From a bacterium BMS3Bbin05 (lineage in GTDB: Bacteria; Nitrospirota; Thermodesulfovibrionia; Thermodesulfovibrionales; BMS3Bbin05), in NCBI GenBank assembly GCA_002897855.1, contig BDTO01000028.1, positions 1-48,435 of the forward strand: a stretch of 48,435 nucleotides of DNA, given 5' to 3'. Below, piece after piece: positions 8,446 through 17,416 of the stretch; the stretch's first letter is position 1, and every line of letters starts with the position of its first letter. A model generated the notes under the pieces. It was not told the DNA's origin. It saw only the letters and a program-made list of their open reading frames with translations, and did no database searches. The position numbers were made by a program, and so were the translations under genes.

Positions 8446-8586
8446 ATATTTGGAATGGTTATATTTAATATAATCCGCCGTTCCGCCAGGTTGGAATGAG
8501 GGATAAGTGGCACGTGCAGTAAATTTCTGTATAAGCAGGAAGATTATTTTGTTTTATATATTTATATAATATGGATAGGCGATAAA

Positions 8587-8907
8587 ATGTTTGACCTTGG
8601 AATGCAGGAACTTATAGTTATTTTTGTTGTGGCGCTTCTGGTGATCGGTCCCAAGAAACTCCCGGAACTGGGCAGGACGCTCGGAAAGGGTATTGCAGAG
8701 CTCAAAAAATCGATGGCCGGCATAAAGGACCAGATTAATGAAGAGGTAGAGGATGTTAAGGAACAGATTCCTGAGGAGGTGACTGATTTAAAAGAGGAGC
8801 CTCCGATAAAAGATAAACAGCAGGATTATAACGGAGTTAAAAGCGATGATATAACGAAGAGTGAGGAGCCACCCAAAACAGGCGAGGAGAAAGATGTAGA
8901 TGGCTGA
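8587..8907 (+). CDS. tatA: Sec-independent translocase subunit TatA/TatB
   Basis: Part of the twin-arginine pathway that exports folded proteins across the inner membrane. The 106-residue protein has one N-terminal transmembrane helix (about residues 7-20), the hinge GPKKLPELGR, an amphipathic helix (TLGKGIAELKKSM), and then an acidic, proline-containing tail. Residue 8 is Glu, the state typical of TatB; TatA usually has Gln there. It could therefore be TatB or a bifunctional TatA. Its last 8 bases overlap tatC, indicating translational coupling. Confidence 0.92.
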   Translation: MFDLGMQELIVIFVVALLVIGPKKLPELGRTLGKGIAELKKSMAGIKDQINEEVEDVKEQIPEEVTDLKEEPPIKDKQQDYNGVKSDDITKSEEPPKTGEEKDVDG

Positions 8908-9691
8908 AGAAAAAATGCCGTTTATCGAGCATCTTTCTGAATTAAGAAAGAGAATAATCATTTCACTGATAGCGCTTCTGATTTTTTTCTCAGTTTTTTT
9001 CTACTATTCCGAGTATCTTTTTGATGTTCTGATAATGCCTTTGAAATACAAGCTTGTTTTTCATGCCAACTATCCATTCTTAAACTTTATTCCTGCAAAG
9101 GCTATAATCCACTCTCTTATCTTTCTTCGCCCTGCCGAGGCTTTCTGGATGCATATAAAGGTCTCAATGGTGGCCGCATTCATTCTTTCACTTCCGGTCA
9201 TTCTGTTTCAGATATGGCAATTTGTGGCTCCCGGACTGTTCACAAAAGAGAAGAGGTATGTAGGTCCCTTTATAATTATAGCTTCCTCACTTTTTGTAAT
9301 GGGATCGGCATTCTGTTTTTTTGTTGTGCTTCCCTTTGCATTGAGATTTCTACTTGGATACAAGATGGATAAGACGAAGATCCTCGTGCCCAAGATAGCG
9401 GTTGGTGATTATATTGATTTCTGTCTCAAGTTTATCCTCGCTTTCGGTCTTATATTTGAGCTTCCGATAATTATTGTCTTTTTGACGAAGATGGGAATTG
9501 TTTCGCCGAAGATGCTTGCAAAGAACCGGAAATATGCAATATTGATAGCCTTTATCATCGCAGCTGTACTGACACCCACCCCCGATGCCTTCAACCAGAC
9601 ACTCATGGCCGGGCCGATACTGATATTGTATGAAATCGGTATAGTAGCATCAAAACTGATTAAGCCTAAGATAAAAACTGAAGATGGCTAA
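8900..9691 (+). CDS. tatC: Sec-independent translocase subunit TatC
   Basis: The twin-arginine signal receptor, an integral membrane protein. It is 263 residues with six predicted membrane helices. The N-terminal PFIEHLSELRKRI motif is diagnostic, followed by the periplasmic-loop proline region and FLLGYK, FELPIIIVFLTKMGIV and AVLTPTPDAFNQ late in the protein, all characteristic of TatC. Start ATG 8900 lies inside the end of tatA, and its own end overlaps the next gene by 8 bp, so three genes form a tight unit. Confidence 0.96.
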   Translation: MAEEKMPFIEHLSELRKRIIISLIALLIFFSVFFYYSEYLFDVLIMPLKYKLVFHANYPFLNFIPAKAIIHSLIFLRPAEAFWMHIKVSMVAAFILSLPVILFQIWQFVAPGLFTKEKRYVGPFIIIASSLFVMGSAFCFFVVLPFALRFLLGYKMDKTKILVPKIAVGDYIDFCLKFILAFGLIFELPIIIVFLTKMGIVSPKMLAKNRKYAILIAFIIAAVLTPTPDAFNQTLMAGPILILYEIGIVASKLIKPKIKTEDG

Positions 9692-9962
9692 TATAAGGGG
9701 AAAGAGTTTTAAGGCCATTGCCTTTGATGTTTCCGAGGGTTATGTTGCAGTAAATCCCCTGTTCCTTAAGCCGCTGGAATCCGATGTTATTAAGGGACTG
9801 TATGAAGAATTGTTGAAGATGCAGTCGGAGATCCGCGGGGAACCGATAAAACATGGTGATATAGCTTCAATAAGGTGGAGGAATATGAGATTGCAGAGAC
9901 TCTATTCCGCTGCCATGATTATTAAGAACTTTGCAAGAGAGAGACGGCTCGGATTGTCTTGA
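9684..9962 (+). CDS. Conserved hypothetical protein coupled to tatC
   Basis: 92 residues starting 8 bp inside tatC. The sequence is soluble and mixed alpha/beta, with a basic C-terminal half (RWRNMRLQRLYSAAMIIKNF). No membrane segment or signal peptide is present. I recognise no domain. The tight overlap with tatC and a distinct amino-acid composition make it a likely real gene, but a role in Tat export cannot be claimed from position alone. Confidence 0.65.
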   Translation: MANIRGKSFKAIAFDVSEGYVAVNPLFLKPLESDVIKGLYEELLKMQSEIRGEPIKHGDIASIRWRNMRLQRLYSAAMIIKNFARERRLGLS

Positions 9963-10004
9963 AACCCTTGTTTGCCCGATGATCGAAGTCTGCGGTAATT
10001 TTTT

Positions 10005-11660
10005 ATGGATGCTGAAAGTACAAAAATTTCAAAAAATATAGTTCAAAACATTATCAAATCAAAGAAAAATCTCAGGATGTATCCTGAGAACAATCCTGTC
10101 TACATTAAGACTGTTGATGCGGCTTACAATGCCTTTACGGAATTCCTCGATTATTATGGTGAACTGATATTCAGGATCAAACAGCTCGAAATAATCCACG
10201 ACGGTGAACAGGTTTACTATAATCCGGGAAAGGATGATAACCTTGCCCTGTTCTTTTTCAAGGACGGCATCAGGGAGATAGTATTTAGAAAGGGTCTCAG
10301 TAAGCAGGAACTGGAGGACTTTTTCAGGATTATTATGCAGGATTTTGATAAGGAAGTTATTGATGATGATGTAGTTACATTAATGTGGGAAAGGGATTTT
10401 CAGAATATTTCCTATATCGTAGATGAGACATTTCTTTCAGATGAGGATGATTATGAAGAAACTGCCGCACGGCAGGTCAAGGAGCAGGCAGCCGGCGAGG
10501 ATGATATTTTAAAGGCTTATAGTGAGGTTTCCGATGAGGAAGATATTACATATGTTCCGGTTGTTCCACTGAATGAGACAGATATAGCAAAGCTCAGGGA
10601 AGAGCTTGACAAGGATACCGGATATTTTATTCATAAGTTGATATATCTTCTGTTTGAGATGTTATATTTGTGTGAGAAGAAAAATGATTTGGTTGATGTT
10701 GTCTCCTTTTTCAGAAGTGCAATTGATTATGCCATTCAGAATAATCATATCGAGATGGCGGTCGAAATTCTTAAAAAAGTTGATGAATTAATGCATTCAT
10801 CTGCAAGTCCTGAAGCGCTCAGGCCGCATCTCAGGCTGGTATCGTCGTATATCAATTCTGAAAGGGTTATAAAGTTCCTGGGGGAATTGCTCGACAGCCG
10901 GGCAGCAAGTGATGAAGAGTTTACAAGTGAGTTGTGCTCATACATGGATAAATCGGCTATCCCGGCCTTAATAAAGATTCTCGGAGAACTTGAGACAATC
11001 CACGCACGGAAAGTTATTATTAACGACCTTGCAATTATCGGCAGGAAGGATGTAGCTGCTGTTGCAAAAGGTCTGAATGACAGAAGGTGGTATGTAGTAA
11101 GAAATATTATATATGTCCTGAGAAATATAAAAGACAAACGTGCTGTAGAATATCTGACGAAGAAATTGAGGCATAACGACATCAGGGTCAGAAAAGAGGT
11201 GATAAAGGCCCTTGGGGACCTTGGAGGTGCGGAAGTTGTCAATAATTTAAGAATTTACCTGGAGGATACCGAGAGCTCGGTGAGAAGAATAACTGCAAGA
11301 TCTCTTGCCGAGACCATGTCTCCTTATGCAAAAAAAATATTGATTGAAGAGATGTCTTCTTCTGCATTTAAGAGCAAAGATTTTAATGAAAAAAAGGAGT
11401 TTTTTGAATCTGTTTCCGTGTGGAATGATAGTGATGTTATTAAATTTTTGATAAAGACTATCAAAAAAAAGCCTTTCTTAAGAAGAGCCAGGATTAACGA
11501 AAACAGGGCTTGCGCTGCCTATGCCCTTGGTCTCATAGGCGGCAATGAAGCCAGGGAAGTATTGGAAAAATTTGCGAATACAAGAAACGCTCTTATACGG
11601 GAGTATGCTAATACAGCGATAAAGAGGATAGATTATGGAGCATCCGGAAAAAGAGCTTAA
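10005..11660 (+). CDS. HEAT-repeat protein
   Basis: 551 residues. The N-terminal part (1 to about 140) is a helical/mixed domain of unknown type (ENNPVYIKTVDAAYNAFTEF), followed by a very acidic linker at about 145-185. From about residue 310 onward there are HEAT/PBS-lyase-like helical repeats, clearest in DRRWYVVRNIIYVLRNIKDK, VRKEVIKALGDLGG, SVRRITARSLAE and RACAAYALGLIGG. Such repeats serve as protein-interaction scaffolds. The gene overlaps the following HD-GYP gene by 26 bp, and both proteins share an N-terminal region with a similar layout (an early YPENNPVYIKTVDAAYNAF-like stretch versus FHSPSNVAVLSAAEKFISAI). This suggests a functional pair. No strong Shine-Dalgarno precedes ATG 10005. 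Confidence 0.8.
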   Translation: MDAESTKISKNIVQNIIKSKKNLRMYPENNPVYIKTVDAAYNAFTEFLDYYGELIFRIKQLEIIHDGEQVYYNPGKDDNLALFFFKDGIREIVFRKGLSKQELEDFFRIIMQDFDKEVIDDDVVTLMWERDFQNISYIVDETFLSDEDDYEETAARQVKEQAAGEDDILKAYSEVSDEEDITYVPVVPLNETDIAKLREELDKDTGYFIHKLIYLLFEMLYLCEKKNDLVDVVSFFRSAIDYAIQNNHIEMAVEILKKVDELMHSSASPEALRPHLRLVSSYINSERVIKFLGELLDSRAASDEEFTSELCSYMDKSAIPALIKILGELETIHARKVIINDLAIIGRKDVAAVAKGLNDRRWYVVRNIIYVLRNIKDKRAVEYLTKKLRHNDIRVRKEVIKALGDLGGAEVVNNLRIYLEDTESSVRRITARSLAETMSPYAKKILIEEMSSSAFKSKDFNEKKEFFESVSVWNDSDVIKFLIKTIKKKPFLRRARINENRACAAYALGLIGGNEAREVLEKFANTRNALIREYANTAIKRIDYGASGKRA

Positions 11661-13035
11661 CAGGGAAGCAAAAAATCTCATAAATCAGATTGCAGTAGTA
11701 TTCAGATCTGCACAGTTTCATTCTCCGTCAAATGTTGCCGTACTTTCTGCCGCCGAAAAGTTTATCTCCGCGATAAATCCGTTTATTGAGTCTGAGGGAA
11801 TGATAGAGATAGAAGTTGTAGGTGAATTTTTCCATATTAATGAAACAAGGGTAAGGTACTCTGTAGAATTCCTTCTTAATTTTGATTACCTTATGAAGGA
11901 ATTCAAGGACAGAGGGTTAGGTACCGTGAGGTTTAAGGGCATCATCAGCCCCGTAGACGTTCAGAGACTCATCAGGGCGTTTATCGGGTGCCTGAAAGCA
12001 GACGACAGGTTTGATGCCATGTCGGAGTTAATGCAGGACAGCCGGAACATTGATATTGAAAGGCTCAGGCATGTAACAGAAGAAGGCGACAGTGATATCA
12101 GGAAAGTGGTTAAAAAGACATATTTTAATGCTGTCTCTTTCAGTAAGGGAATTATCAGCAAGATCAAGTCCGGTGAAAAGATCAGCATGAAAAGGTCGAA
12201 GAGAGTTGTCGAGTCCATGGTGGATATGTTGCTTGAAGAAGAACAGCTGCTCATGGGAATGACAGCTATCAAGGATTACGATGATTATACTTATCACCAT
12301 TCTGTAAATGTCAGTATACTGGCTATTGCTTTGGGTCATAAGCTTGCCCTGGGTAAGAAAGCGGTTACCGAACTGGGGCTTGTTGCCCTTTTTCATGACC
12401 TGGGCAAAATGAATGTTCCGCCCGATGTGCTAAATAAACCTTCAAGTTTTACCGAGCAGGAGTGGGCGATAGTAAAGAAACATCCATTTTGGGGTGCCAA
12501 GGCAGCCCTGAAGCTCAAAGGCCTTGATAATACATCCATCAAAGCTGCTGTTGTTGCATTTGAGCATCATCTTAATTATAACCTGAAGGGGTATCCTGTC
12601 GCGAGATTTACAAAAGAACTCGATTTCTATTCAAGGATAGTTACAATTTGCGACCAGTATGATGCAATGACATCTGCAAGGGTTTATTCAAGAACGCCGT
12701 TGAGGCCCGACAAGGCTTTAAGCGTTATGGTTGACAGGTCCGGCAATATGCTGGATCCTGTTCTGCTGAAGGTATTCATAAATATGGTTGGGGTGTACCC
12801 CATAGGGACTCTGGTCTTCCTGAAGTCACGGGAGATGGGGCTGGTCCATGAAGCAAATCCCCTTTATGGCAACAGGCCGCGTGTCCTTGTGATTGTCAAC
12901 AGCCAGGGTAAAAAGGTTAAGGGCTATGTCCTTGATCTTTCGGAGAAAGACCAGTCGGGTAATTTCGTGAGAAGTATTTACAAAACTCTTGATCCCAATA
13001 AATATAACATTAACCTTGCCGAGTATCTTCTTTAG
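11635..13035 (+). CDS. HD-GYP domain protein (putative cyclic-dinucleotide phosphodiesterase, atypical)
   Basis: 466 residues. Residues 1 to about 170 form an unassigned N-terminal domain, followed by an HD-GYP domain at about 215-400. The metal-binding set is present: HHSVNV (His about 221), LFHDLGKMNVPPDVLNKP (HD about 253), KKHPFWGAK and FEHHLNYN. In canonical members the last motif is HHExxDGxGYP; here it reads HHLNYNLKGYP, so the DG is lost while GYP remains. It may still hydrolyse c-di-GMP or cGAMP, or may only bind them. AGAGGA at 11622-11627 supports ATG 11635, inside the end of the HEAT gene, implying coupled translation. Confidence 0.87.
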   Translation: MEHPEKELNREAKNLINQIAVVFRSAQFHSPSNVAVLSAAEKFISAINPFIESEGMIEIEVVGEFFHINETRVRYSVEFLLNFDYLMKEFKDRGLGTVRFKGIISPVDVQRLIRAFIGCLKADDRFDAMSELMQDSRNIDIERLRHVTEEGDSDIRKVVKKTYFNAVSFSKGIISKIKSGEKISMKRSKRVVESMVDMLLEEEQLLMGMTAIKDYDDYTYHHSVNVSILAIALGHKLALGKKAVTELGLVALFHDLGKMNVPPDVLNKPSSFTEQEWAIVKKHPFWGAKAALKLKGLDNTSIKAAVVAFEHHLNYNLKGYPVARFTKELDFYSRIVTICDQYDAMTSARVYSRTPLRPDKALSVMVDRSGNMLDPVLLKVFINMVGVYPIGTLVFLKSREMGLVHEANPLYGNRPRVLVIVNSQGKKVKGYVLDLSEKDQSGNFVRSIYKTLDPNKYNINLAEYLL

Positions 13036-13135
13036 GAATTATTCCAGTCAATATCGAAGAATAAAGAATCCGGGCAATACCGAAAAACGCTTTATCCGGC
13101 AATGTTTATCGCCGGATTCGGGATATAGTGAATTT

Positions 13136-14344
13136 ATGAAGAAGAAAATTATAGCATGGACGCTCTTTGATTTTGCCAATTCATCGTACTCTGCTGTAAT
13201 CGCAGCAGTTATATTCCCGGTCTATTATGCAACTGTCATAGTGGGCAATACCGCAGGTCTTGGAGATTTATGGTGGGGCAGGGCCATATCGCTCAGCATG
13301 TTTCTGGTGGCCGTTGGTTCCCCCATCCTTGGCGGTATTGCGGATGTAAGCGGCAGACGAAAGTCATTTCTGCTCATATTGACTCTGGGTGCGATAACCG
13401 CTGTTTTACTATTTACTACCATCAGACCGGGGATGATAGTTTACGGATTCTTTCTGATTGTCATGGCGAATATATGTGTAGAAGGAGGATTTGTATTCTA
13501 TAACTCATTTCTTCCTGTAATCGTGGAAAGGAAAGACTATGGAAAGGTGTCCGCTCTGGGATATGGAGTTGGATATGCAGGCTCCATCGTGGCACTATTG
13601 ATTGCAATGTACCTGATCAGCAAAGGAACGATTTCATATGTATGGATTGAAGTTGCATTGCTCTTCGGCATTTTCAGCATACCTGTTTTTTTGAATATGC
13701 CACGTGATGCCCGGGAGAAAAGTATCCTCAGGTCAGCCCTGGGAGGCATGAAACAGACTCTTGAGACGATACGGCACTTGGTTACTGAAAAGAATTCGCG
13801 TTTATTTCTTCTTTCCTATTTCCTATATACTGATGGAGTAAATACCGTCATCGTTTTTTCGGGTATTTTTGCAGTGAGCACTTTAGGTTTTTCGAAGATT
13901 GAGGTGATTACACTTTTTCTGGCAGTACAGTTTTTTGCTCTTATCGGATCATTAATAATCTCTTCGCTGACAGACCGTCTCGGGGCCAGGAGAGTTGTGC
14001 AGGGTTCACTTCTTGTCTGGGTGGCAGTAACTGTTTTTGCATATTATGTTCAGACAAAGCCGGGTTTTTATATTATTGCTTCATTTGCCGGATGCGTACT
14101 TGGAACCATACAGGCTGCTTCACGGGGATTTTACGCGCTTTTTATCCCGGCAAAGAGAGAGGCGGAGTTCTTCGGGGTCTATTCTACAGTTGGCAAGACA
14201 TCATCCATTATCGGCCCCCTTATATTTGGTATATTGTCGGAACATTTCAAAAGTCAGAGGCCGGCTGTTTTATCAATAGCAGTTTTATTCATATCGGGCC
14301 TGATCCTTCTGCACTTTGTAAAAAATAAGACCGCAAATAGTTGA
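13136..14344 (+). CDS. MFS transporter, UMF1/Atg22-like family
   Basis: 402 residues with about 12 hydrophobic membrane segments. The start MKKKIIAWTLFDFANSSYSA is a hallmark of the UMF1 family of bacterial major-facilitator permeases (WxLxDFANSSY). Further family-like pieces are GGIADVSGRRK at the 2-3 loop and LTDRLGARR in the second half. The substrate is unknown. The frame extends upstream to 12989, but that part overlaps the HD-GYP gene and lacks family sequence, so ATG 13136 is used. A short hairpin (ATCCGGC / GCCGGAT, 13093-13117) lies just upstream without a T-run. Confidence 0.88.
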   Translation: MKKKIIAWTLFDFANSSYSAVIAAVIFPVYYATVIVGNTAGLGDLWWGRAISLSMFLVAVGSPILGGIADVSGRRKSFLLILTLGAITAVLLFTTIRPGMIVYGFFLIVMANICVEGGFVFYNSFLPVIVERKDYGKVSALGYGVGYAGSIVALLIAMYLISKGTISYVWIEVALLFGIFSIPVFLNMPRDAREKSILRSALGGMKQTLETIRHLVTEKNSRLFLLSYFLYTDGVNTVIVFSGIFAVSTLGFSKIEVITLFLAVQFFALIGSLIISSLTDRLGARRVVQGSLLVWVAVTVFAYYVQTKPGFYIIASFAGCVLGTIQAASRGFYALFIPAKREAEFFGVYSTVGKTSSIIGPLIFGILSEHFKSQRPAVLSIAVLFISGLILLHFVKNKTANS

Positions 14345-14468
14345 ATTTGACAATAAGTATAAGAGCAAAATTTAACTTCTTAATCTTTTACTTTAAGATA
14401 ATGTAATTTTTAGCTTGATTTATCGAAATATTTGTTTTATCATTTATATATACGTATTGGAGGCTGCA

Positions 14469-14687
14469 ATGAAGGAAAAAGTGCTTTCCGCACTGGAGAG
14501 AATACGGGAAGGTCTGAAGAGAGAGGGAGGCGATATAGAACTCATAGATATAAAGGGTTCAACTGTATATGTGAAACTGACAGGTTCCTGCAGTACCTGT
14601 CCGATGTCAACGTTGACCATGAAGAACTGGGTAGAGAAGACACTTAAACAGGAAGTCCCCGAGGTCGATTCTGTTCAGGCGGTATAA
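14469..14687 (+). CDS. NifU-like C-terminal domain protein (Fe-S scaffold)
   Basis: 72 residues matching the Nfu domain: an N-terminal helix VLSALERIREGLKREGGDIE, then the strand VYVKLTG followed by the CxxC cluster site CSTCPMS and a C-terminal helix (NWVEKTLKQEVPEVDSVQAV). It would hold and pass on a [4Fe-4S] cluster, usually as a dimer. GGAGG at 14459-14463 marks ATG 14469; upstream in-frame codons to 14415 are hydrophobic leader noise. It is 27 bp ahead of the amidase gene on the same strand. Confidence 0.9.
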   Translation: MKEKVLSALERIREGLKREGGDIELIDIKGSTVYVKLTGSCSTCPMSTLTMKNWVEKTLKQEVPEVDSVQAV

Positions 14688-14714
14688 GCGGTATAATTTG
14701 TTGGGAGGTAAATA

Positions 14715-15851
14715 TTGTTCTTAAGAAGATTTGCAATTCGATTATTTGTTGCTGCAATCCTGGTTTTATTCCTTCCATTGGTTTCATATTCGTCCAGTGT
14801 CAAAAACAATATCAGAGATATACGCTTCAGTTCAAATGGCAGATTTACAAGAATAGTCGTTGAGTGCGACGGCAAGATAGATTACAAGCAGAATCTCCTG
14901 AAATTTCCCGACAGACTGTATTTCGACCTGCATTATACAGCGCCGGCGTCATTTAGTAATAAAAGTCTGGCGGTTAACGACTCAGCCGTTAAGGCTATCA
15001 GGATCAGTAGATATAATCATTCCACGACAAGGATAGTTCTCAGATTGCTGTCATACGATGATTATAATGTGTATACACTTGAAAAACCCGACAGGCTTGT
15101 TATTGATATAAATTACGGTAACCGTAATGAGAAGTTTGTTCCTAGAAAAAGGATAATAGTCGTTGATGCCGGTCACGGCGGGCGCGATCCGGGCGCAATA
15201 GGTCGAAGAGGATTGCGGGAAAAAGACGTGGCGCTTGATATAGCGAAGAAGCTTAAAAAAGTCCTTGAGAGAAAATATGCCGTCAAAGTTTATCTTACCA
15301 GAAATAGTGACCGTTTTATTGAACTGAAGGACAGGGCTAAATTCGCAAATAAGAAAAATGCCGATCTTTTTATTTCCATTCATGTAAATGCGAGCAGAAA
15401 AAGAATGACAAAAGGTATAGAAACATGGTTTCTCAATTTTACCAATAACCGCGAATATCAGAGGGTTGCTGCACGCGAGAATGCGATTTCACTGGAGAAA
15501 CAGAAAGCACAGGAGACCGTTGAGGACCAGATTCTCGCCTCTTTGGATACACAGTTCAAGAGGGAGGAATCAATGAGGCTGGCTCACTATGTTCAGAAGT
15601 CGATGGTCAGGAATCTGCGTGTAAGGTATAAGCGCCGGATAAGGGACCTCGGCGTTAAATATGCGCGTTTTTACGTGCTTTACACAGACATGCCTTCAGT
15701 GCTGGCCGAAGTCGGATTTATTACAAACCGGTCAGAGGAGAAGATGCTGAGAAAATCTTCATACAGAAATAATATAGCATATGCTATTGCGAAGGCCATC
15801 AATACATTCCTCTCGACCCTGCCCGACATGCCGAAACTCGCCAGCAGGTAA
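14715..15851 (+). CDS. N-acetylmuramoyl-L-alanine amidase with AMIN domain (AmiC-like)
   Basis: Cleaves the amide bond between MurNAc and the stem peptide in peptidoglycan, typically for daughter-cell separation. 378 residues: a signal peptide (1 to about 26), an AMIN targeting domain (about 30-130, IRDIRFSSNGRFTRIVVECD), and the amidase_3 catalytic domain (about 145-370). Zinc ligands are His in VDAGHGGRDPG, Glu in RGLREKDVALD and His in ISIHVNAS; the catalytic Glu is in LAEVGFITN. Translation starts at TTG 14715 behind GGGAGGT at 14703-14709. The downstream membrane-protein gene follows after 5 bp. Confidence 0.93.
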   Translation: MFLRRFAIRLFVAAILVLFLPLVSYSSSVKNNIRDIRFSSNGRFTRIVVECDGKIDYKQNLLKFPDRLYFDLHYTAPASFSNKSLAVNDSAVKAIRISRYNHSTTRIVLRLLSYDDYNVYTLEKPDRLVIDINYGNRNEKFVPRKRIIVVDAGHGGRDPGAIGRRGLREKDVALDIAKKLKKVLERKYAVKVYLTRNSDRFIELKDRAKFANKKNADLFISIHVNASRKRMTKGIETWFLNFTNNREYQRVAARENAISLEKQKAQETVEDQILASLDTQFKREESMRLAHYVQKSMVRNLRVRYKRRIRDLGVKYARFYVLYTDMPSVLAEVGFITNRSEEKMLRKSSYRNNIAYAIAKAINTFLSTLPDMPKLASR

Positions 15852-15856
15852 CTGTA

Positions 15857-16492
15857 TTGCTTCCTGAATTATGTATTATCGGATACATTTTCTATACTGT
15901 CGCTGTATTCATAATAGCTGATCTTAAAATTATACTGGTTGCGTCTGCTCTGCTTTTTATCCTTATGATTATACTTCCCTACAGAAAGTTGAAGACCGGC
16001 GTAGTTCCGATTGCACTGTTTCTGTCGGTCACATTTCTTAGTAATCTTCTTTTTAATCCCGGTAGAATATTATATAAAATCGGGCCTCTGGTTATAACTG
16101 AGGAAGGCATGTACATGGCTTCTGTAAGGGCATTGAGGGTATTTCTGCTGATTGCCGGCGCAAAATTTCTTACAATTGTTACCACTCTTGAAGATGCAAT
16201 TAATGCTATGGGTAGAATTCTGAGTCCGTTAGAAAAGATGGGTTTGCCGGTAAAAAGTTTTTTTGATACCATGGCACTTTCTGTGAAAATACTGCCCATT
16301 ATCAGCAAGAAAATATCAGAGGAATATAATGTAAGAATAGAAAGTTCTGAAAAAAAAGGAATAAGAGATAAGGCTGCAGTTGTGTTCAGGTTCCTTCTTC
16401 CCATTTTCTTTGAGAGTATAAATAACCCTGAATCTGTTTTAAAAGAAAGCGGGAAAGCCTGTCCGGAAAGTGGCAATAATAAATCCGGTTAA
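15857..16492 (+). CDS. EcfT/CbiQ-like transmembrane protein
   Basis: 211 residues with four or five membrane helices in the first 110 residues, and then a cytoplasmic part including EDAINAMGRILSPLEKMGLP and FFDTMALSVKILPII. These resemble the coupling helices of the CbiQ/EcfT family, transmembrane components of energy-coupling-factor transporters. No EcfA ATPase or substrate-binding S component is adjacent, so a complete transporter cannot be claimed. The start is TTG 15857, five bases after the amidase stop, with only a weak Shine-Dalgarno. Its end overlaps the convergent yajQ by 4 bp. Confidence 0.7.
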   Translation: MLPELCIIGYIFYTVAVFIIADLKIILVASALLFILMIILPYRKLKTGVVPIALFLSVTFLSNLLFNPGRILYKIGPLVITEEGMYMASVRALRVFLLIAGAKFLTIVTTLEDAINAMGRILSPLEKMGLPVKSFFDTMALSVKILPIISKKISEEYNVRIESSEKKGIRDKAAVVFRFLLPIFFESINNPESVLKESGKACPESGNNKSG

Positions 16493-16971
16493 TCACGCAT
16501 ATTAACGAATTGTAAAGGGATCTCGAATTCAGCCTCGCGCAGCAAAACTATTATCTTTTGGAGGTCATCCCTTTTCTTGCCTGATACCCTCACTTTTTCT
16601 CCCTGAATGGATCCCTGGACTTTTAACTTGGTATCTTTTATCATCTTGATCATTTTTTTTGCAAGGGGGGTATCTATGCCCTGTCGCAGTGTTACTTTCT
16701 GACGGGCCTCTTTACCACTTACTTCCGGGGTGTCCACCTTGATGCACGCAATATCCACGCCACGCTTTGCCAGTTTGTTTTCAAGGATGTCAAGCATCTG
16801 TTTTAATTGAAAATCCGACTCCGCCGACATACTTACTTCAGAATCCTTCTGTTCAAATCCGGCATTGGTACCCTTGAAATCAAAACGGTTTGCAACCTCA
16901 CGGTTAGCCTGGTCGACCGCATTTGTGACTTCGTGCATATTTACTTCTGAAACTACATCGAATGAAGGCAT
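16489..16971 (-). CDS. YajQ family cyclic di-GMP/nucleotide-binding protein
   Basis: 160 residues, full length for the family. The diagnostic start PSFDVVSEVNMHEVTNAVDQ and the NRFDFKG motif are present. A second half-domain follows with ITLR-like KVTLRQGID and KLKVQGSIQGEKVRVSGKKR, ending with PLQFVNMRD. YajQ proteins have two ferredoxin-like folds; some bind c-di-GMP and act with transcription factors, and others bind ATP/GTP or tRNA. AGGAG lies about 10 nt upstream of ATG 16971. The window also carries an HD-GYP protein, so c-di-GMP signalling is possible here. Confidence 0.93.
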   Translation of the reverse strand: MPSFDVVSEVNMHEVTNAVDQANREVANRFDFKGTNAGFEQKDSEVSMSAESDFQLKQMLDILENKLAKRGVDIACIKVDTPEVSGKEARQKVTLRQGIDTPLAKKMIKMIKDTKLKVQGSIQGEKVRVSGKKRDDLQKIIVLLREAEFEIPLQFVNMRD

Positions 16972-17068
16972 AGATTATACTCCTGATAAAAAGTTTTATT
17001 ATTTTACATTTTTTCCATGATCAAGGCAAATCTATAAATATCTGCATAATAAATAAGATTAAAGATTT

Positions 17069-17310
17069 TGCTTCTTCCGGTATTTTCGTAAGTAATAAAA
17101 CCATAACCATTAATGAGGGATTGGGGATTAGTTTTTTATCAACCCCTAACCACTGACCCCTAACCCCTAACCTGTTTGCCACAGACTCGCACAGACTAAA
17201 AACTTCAATTAGCCGCAGATATCCGCAGATTAAAACGGATTTAAATGACTTTTATATTTCTATCCGTGTTTCTCCGTGTAAATCCGCGGCTGAATATGCT
17301 TTTAAACCTT
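17069..17310. repeat. Composite dispersed repeat with C4TAAC units, copy C
   Basis: The gene-free stretch 16972-17416 is dominated by repeat DNA. TTCTTCCGGTATTTTCG and CCATAACCAT at 17071-17110 recur at 36401-36440. The block ACTAAAAACTTCAATTAGCC with GCAGATATCCGCAGAT recurs at 36477-36511, and GTGTAAATCCGCGGCTGA recurs at 36893-36910. Between these lies AACCCCTAAC, repeated and near-repeated over 17141-17172, which the second copy lacks. No gene is visible. Confidence 0.8.
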
Positions 17311-17416
17311 TCCTTCAGGCTTCAGCCTTTTTTCAGTCCGTATAAATCTGTTGCTTATGGTCTTAAACTTAAATTAAAATATCAAAATCATAACTCTCAG
17401 AAGAGCGGGTGAATGC

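Noticed and set aside
13093-13117. Hairpin ATCCGGC/GCCGGAT as terminator of the HEAT/HD-GYP unit
   Set aside because: Only 7 bp with a 10-nt or longer loop and no T-run; kept as a minor note.
12989-13135. Longer N-terminus for the UMF1 transporter
   Set aside because: It overlaps the HD-GYP gene and lacks family sequence; the conserved start WTLFDFANSSY follows ATG 13136.
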